Of a DNA stretch of 6,638 bases, positions 3,975 to 6,638 are shown in pieces. A program made the translations under genes and the position numbers. The stretch spans positions 1-6,638 of the forward strand of contig JAHZFC010000116.1 of NCBI GenBank assembly GCA_019421525.1, given 5' to 3'. The first letter of the stretch is position 1. Each line of letters begins with the position of its first letter. Source of the DNA: Clostridiales bacterium. GTDB lineage: Bacteria; Bacillota; Clostridia; Oscillospirales; Oscillospiraceae. The notes under the pieces were generated by a model. It did not search any database, had not been told where the DNA came from, and was given only the letters and a program-made list of their open reading frames with translations.

Positions 3975-6002
3975 ATGAGCGTCAAATACCCCCACGTGCT
4001 GTCCCCGCTGGTCATCCGGGGCAAGGTGCTGAAGAACCGGCTGGAGGCGTCCAACTCCCTGCCCCACTTCCTCCAGGGGCCGGAGCCCTTCCCCGCCGAC
4101 TCGGTCATCACCCACTATGCCAACAAGGCCAAGGCCGGGGCGGCCATCGTCACCTGTATGGGCATCAACAACTTTTCCCGGGGCACCCGGGTCCCCATGG
4201 AGGCGGACTTCACCCACTTTCCTGACTTCGACCTGTACGACCCGGCCAGCCAGAACTACCTGATGCAGATGGCAGACGCCATCCACTACCACAACTCCAT
4301 CGCCTGCATGGGCTTCTTCATAGGCCCCCCCTCCGGCTATCCTTTGGAGAAGGAGGACGGCAGCCTGGAGATCCTGAAGGTGGGCGACATCGCCGCCTCC
4401 AGGCCCATCATGGAGGACCTGGACCCCCATGATCAGGTGGATATGTTCACCAAGATGATGATGCCCGCCGTGCACAACTGCACCAGCGAGCACATGGACT
4501 TCATCGCCAAGAGCTATGCCCAACAGGTGAAGATCCTGAAGTTCCTGGGCTTCGACATGGTGTCCATCCACCTGTGCTACCGGGGCCAGCTGCCCACCCA
4601 GTTCCTCTCCCCCCTGACCAACAAGCGCACCGACGAGTACGGCGGCAGCCTGGAGAACCGGGCCAGGTTCCCACTCCAGTGCCTCAAGGCCGTGCGGGAG
4701 GCCGCCGGCCGGGACATGATCGTGGAGATCCTCTTCTCCGGCGAGGAGCCCGAGGGCGGCTACACCATGGACGAGGGCATCGAGTTTTTGAAGCTGGCCG
4801 AGCCCTATGTGGACATCGTCCAGTTCCGGGCGGGGGCGGCAGACCCCAACCACCCCATCCCCTTTGAGCTGGAGCACACCCCCTTTCTGAAATATGCCGA
4901 GCACGCCAAGAAGAGCGGGCTGAACATGAAGGTCGCCTGCGTGGGCGGCTTCCACTACTTCGACGACGTGGACAGGGCGGTGGACGAGGGCAAGGTGGAC
5001 ATCGTCTCCGCCGCCCGGGCCTTTATCTCCAATCCCGACTACGGCCAGCTGCTCCAGGAGGGCCGGGACGAGGACCTGGTGCCCTGCCTGCGGTGCAACA
5101 AGTGCCACGGCCGGGGCCCCCACGACCCCTTCGTGTCCGTGTGCTCCGTCAACCCCAAGGTGGGCATCGAGCACCGGCTGGACATTCTGGAGTCCAAGCC
5201 CCTGCCCTCCATGAAGATCGCCGTCATCGGCGGCGGCCCGGCGGGCATGAAGACCGCCATGGAGCTGTGCGACCGGGGCCACAGGGTCACATTGTTCGAG
5301 GCCGACGAAAAGCTGGGCGGCGCCATCAAGCACGCCGAGTACGTGGACTTCAAGTGGACCCTCAACGACTTCCGAAAGTACCTCATCCGCCAGGTGGAGA
5401 AGCGGGACATCGACGTCCGGCTGAACACCCGCGCCACCCCCGAGATGGTCAAGGCCGGGGGCTTTGACATGGTCATCCCCGCCCTGGGCGCCACCCCCTC
5501 CCTGCCCCCCATCCCGGGCATCGACACCCCCAATGTCATGGTGGCCACCCAGTCCATGATCCACCCCGCGACCGTGGGACAGAACGTGGGGGGCATCGGC
5601 GGCGGCGAAGTGGGCGTGGAGGCCGGCATGAACTTGGCCAAGAAGGGCCGCAGCGTCACCGTGCTGGAGATGCAGGGCAAGCTGGCGGCCGAGTCTACCA
5701 TGATCCACTACTACTCCATGTTCGAGGAGGCCTGGCAGGCCCTGCCCACCTTCCACTGGCAGCTGAACGCCACCGTCACCTCCATCCAGGATGACCGCGT
5801 CACCTACAAGGATCAGGAGGGCGTGGAGCACGCCATCGCCTGCGACAGCGTAGTGGTCTCCCTGGGCATGAAGCCGCTGACCGACGAGGCGCTGTCCTTC
5901 TATGGCTGTGCCGACCGCTTCGCCCTGGTGGGCGACTGCCGGAAGAGCGCCACCGTGGAGCAGGCCATGCGCTCTGCCTATGCAGTGTCCCACAGCGTGT
6001 AA
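3975..6002 (+). CDS. FMN/4Fe-4S/FAD ene-reductase (2,4-dienoyl-CoA reductase / BaiCD family)
   Basis: A cytoplasmic NAD(P)H-dependent C=C reductase of the Old Yellow Enzyme superfamily; 675 residues is the full family length (E. coli FadH 672). An FMN-binding TIM barrel covers about 1-365, with FLSPLTNKRTDEYGGSLENRARF (210-232) as the family signature. The 4Fe-4S cysteines are C371, C374, C377 and C390; the C-x2-C-x2-C-x12-C spacing is that of trimethylamine dehydrogenase, not the C-x2-C-x3-C-x11-C of FadH. The FAD/NAD(P)H part starts with IAVIGGGPAGM (415-425), has a second glycine motif GGIGGGEVG (539-547) and ends with VGDC (652-655). The FadH catalytic Tyr (Y166) and His (H252) align with Q205 and A288, so the proton-donating chemistry must differ. 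Substrate is unknown; relatives reduce bile acids, steroids, flavonoids, cinnamates or enoyl-CoA. The ATG at 3975 follows AAGGAGAGG, which favours it over the ATG at 3951. It appears monocistronic. Confidence 0.9.
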   Translation: MSVKYPHVLSPLVIRGKVLKNRLEASNSLPHFLQGPEPFPADSVITHYANKAKAGAAIVTCMGINNFSRGTRVPMEADFTHFPDFDLYDPASQNYLMQMADAIHYHNSIACMGFFIGPPSGYPLEKEDGSLEILKVGDIAASRPIMEDLDPHDQVDMFTKMMMPAVHNCTSEHMDFIAKSYAQQVKILKFLGFDMVSIHLCYRGQLPTQFLSPLTNKRTDEYGGSLENRARFPLQCLKAVREAAGRDMIVEILFSGEEPEGGYTMDEGIEFLKLAEPYVDIVQFRAGAADPNHPIPFELEHTPFLKYAEHAKKSGLNMKVACVGGFHYFDDVDRAVDEGKVDIVSAARAFISNPDYGQLLQEGRDEDLVPCLRCNKCHGRGPHDPFVSVCSVNPKVGIEHRLDILESKPLPSMKIAVIGGGPAGMKTAMELCDRGHRVTLFEADEKLGGAIKHAEYVDFKWTLNDFRKYLIRQVEKRDIDVRLNTRATPEMVKAGGFDMVIPALGATPSLPPIPGIDTPNVMVATQSMIHPATVGQNVGGIGGGEVGVEAGMNLAKKGRSVTVLEMQGKLAAESTMIHYYSMFEEAWQALPTFHWQLNATVTSIQDDRVTYKDQEGVEHAIACDSVVVSLGMKPLTDEALSFYGCADRFALVGDCRKSATVEQAMRSAYAVSHSV

Positions 6003-6038
6003 TGTCATTTTACTTTACAGTAAATACATGCCTCTCTC

Positions 6039-6080
6039 AGCAGTGCCGGACTGTCATTCAGTCCGGCACTGCTCTGTTTT
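6039..6080 (+). terminator. Intrinsic terminator of the ene-reductase gene
   Basis: A perfect 15-bp stem (6039-6053 with 6059-6073, inner arms CCGGACTG and CAGTCCGG) with a 5-nt loop is followed by CTGTTTTCTC. It lies 36 nt after the stop codon. A weaker 6-bp hairpin (6009-6014 with 6019-6024) precedes it. Confidence 0.9.
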
Positions 6081-6132
6081 CTCTTACTCTCGGAACTTTT
6101 TCCCTTTTTCCTCGTATATTACAAATAGTTAC

Positions 6133-6152
6133 AAACCTTAAGGAAACCTTAA
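6133..6152 (+). promoter_or_regulatory. Tandem AAACCTTAA repeat, candidate response-regulator operator
   Basis: AAACCTTAA occurs at 6133-6141 and again at 6144-6152, an 11-bp period (one helical turn). Two direct half-sites one turn apart are typical of OmpR/PhoB-family response regulators, which often control efflux operons in Firmicutes. It lies 22 bp upstream of the candidate -35 of the adaptor gene and 53 bp after the ene-reductase terminator. No regulator gene is visible in the window. Confidence 0.5.
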
Positions 6153-6174
6153 AACTTTTGTCACCAAAATGTTG

Positions 6175-6203
6175 TTGTTTTCCAGTGCACTACCCACTAC
6201 ACT
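6175..6203 (+). promoter_or_regulatory. Candidate promoter of the membrane-fusion protein gene
   Basis: TTGTTT (6175-6180) and TACACT (6198-6203) are separated by 17 bp. Both deviate from consensus, which fits an activator-dependent promoter with the direct repeat just upstream. An alternative -10, TATATT near 6115-6120, has no good -35. Confidence 0.4.
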
Positions 6204-6322
6204 AAGGGCGGCTGGTCGGGCTGTCCTCATCCTCTTGCCCATGTTCTTTTAAGCGGCTCTCGGATAGACCATCCGGTCGGCAGCAAGGACAAGTCCCATC
6301 TCAAAACAGGAGGAGCAGTATC
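6204..6322 (+). other. Leader region of the membrane-fusion protein gene
   Basis: If transcription starts near 6210, about 110 nt of untranslated leader precede the ATG. It contains a small 5-bp hairpin (6261-6265 with 6271-6275, arms CGGAT and ATCCG) and ends with the ribosome binding site AGGAGGAG (6308-6315). I see no terminator, riboswitch or open reading frame in it. Confidence 0.4.
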
Positions 6323-6638
6323 ATGACGGAACTACAAAATCCCGCCCCCACCAAAGCCGCGCCCCCCACCCGGCTGGCACCCCGCAAACCATCCCGGAAA
6401 AAGCTCATCCAGCGCATCATCGCCATCGTGGTGGCCGCCGCCATCCTGGGCGGCGTTATCTTCGGCGTGTGGTTCCTGGTGTTCCGCAAGACGGACAGCC
6501 AGGGGGAGATCTATTTTGAGTACGCCTCCATCGGCTCCATCCAAAGCACCGCCCAGGGCAGCGGAAACGCCAACGCCAAGGAGACGGCCACCATCACCGT
6601 CCCCGCCAATGGCACGGTCCAGGAGCTGCTGGCCAGCG
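6323..6638 (+). CDS. HlyD/MacA-like membrane-fusion (adaptor) protein, N-terminal part (cut by window edge)
   Basis: The first 105 codons are present and the frame is open to the right edge. The protein has a Pro/Lys/Arg-rich cytoplasmic N-terminus (about 1-30), one hydrophobic helix (about 31-54, from RIIAIVVAAAILGG to WFLVF) ending in a positively charged RK, then an extracytoplasmic part. The segment ETATITVPANGTVQELLA (87-104) looks like the first strand of the lipoyl/barrel-sandwich hybrid of MacA-type adaptors, which in Firmicutes usually precede a MacB-like ABC transporter. The ATG at 6323 follows AGGAGGAG by 7 nt. It is separated from the ene-reductase by a terminator, so it probably heads its own operon. 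Family assignment rests on the start alone; another single-pass surface protein is possible. Confidence 0.7.
   Translation, partial: MTELQNPAPTKAAPPTRLAPRKPSRKKLIQRIIAIVVAAAILGGVIFGVWFLVFRKTDSQGEIYFEYASIGSIQSTAQGSGNANAKETATITVPANGTVQELLAS

Noticed and set aside
3939..6008. 689-codon open frame antisense to the ene-reductase
   Set aside because: It covers the same span as a well-supported gene, its product is a His/Gly/Val/Leu-rich composition typical of the complement of GC-rich codons, and it matches no family I recognise.
6155..6210. tRNA-like stretch on the minus strand (TAGTGTAGTGGGTAGTGCAC)
   Set aside because: It resembles a tRNA D-arm, but there is no anticodon stem, no T-arm GGTTCGA motif and no acceptor pairing.

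Overview
The window looks like a GC-rich, low-copy chromosomal stretch from a Firmicute (Clostridia), most likely an Oscillospiraceae-type gut anaerobe of the Flavonifractor/Lawsonibacter/Oscillibacter kind. The reasons are the Firmicutes-type str operon head (L7Ae-like gene, then rpsL, then rpsG), strong AGGAGG-type ribosome binding sites, sigma-A promoters, a homodimeric (eukaryote-like) isocitrate dehydrogenase, a DUF975 membrane protein and a clostridial three-cofactor ene-reductase. The genus is an inference from family content; no search was run.

Layout. Positions 1-1271 (minus strand) hold the start of the str operon. A near-consensus promoter (1243-1271) drives an L7Ae-like K-turn-binding protein gene (start 1205), then rpsL (S12, 447-869), then rpsG (S7, start 159, running off the left edge). 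Two things are odd here. The L7Ae-like gene has no stop codon and stays open, in frame, straight into rpsL. The rpsL-rpsG spacer is long (287 bp) and densely hairpinned. A very strong 17-bp hairpin (1319-1357) separates this operon from the next minus-strand pair: a DUF975 membrane protein (2626-3768) followed 36 bp later by icd (1390-2589). These two are probably one transcript from a promoter at 3800-3828.

Divergent from DUF975, the plus strand carries a 675-residue FMN/4Fe-4S/FAD ene-reductase of the 2,4-dienoyl-CoA reductase/BaiCD type (3975-6002). It has an extended -10 promoter and a clean terminator (6039-6080). After a 242-bp AT-rich regulatory stretch with an 11-bp-period direct repeat comes the start of a membrane-fusion (HlyD/MacA-like) adaptor protein (6323 to the right edge), probably the first gene of an efflux transporter operon.

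The genes do not form one pathway. The window spans translation machinery, central carbon metabolism (isocitrate to 2-oxoglutarate), anaerobic C=C reduction and export. No mobile element, CRISPR array, rRNA or tRNA was seen. The most unusual signals are the L7Ae-S12 open fusion with its linker stem-loop, the structured rpsL-rpsG spacer, and active-site substitutions in the ene-reductase.
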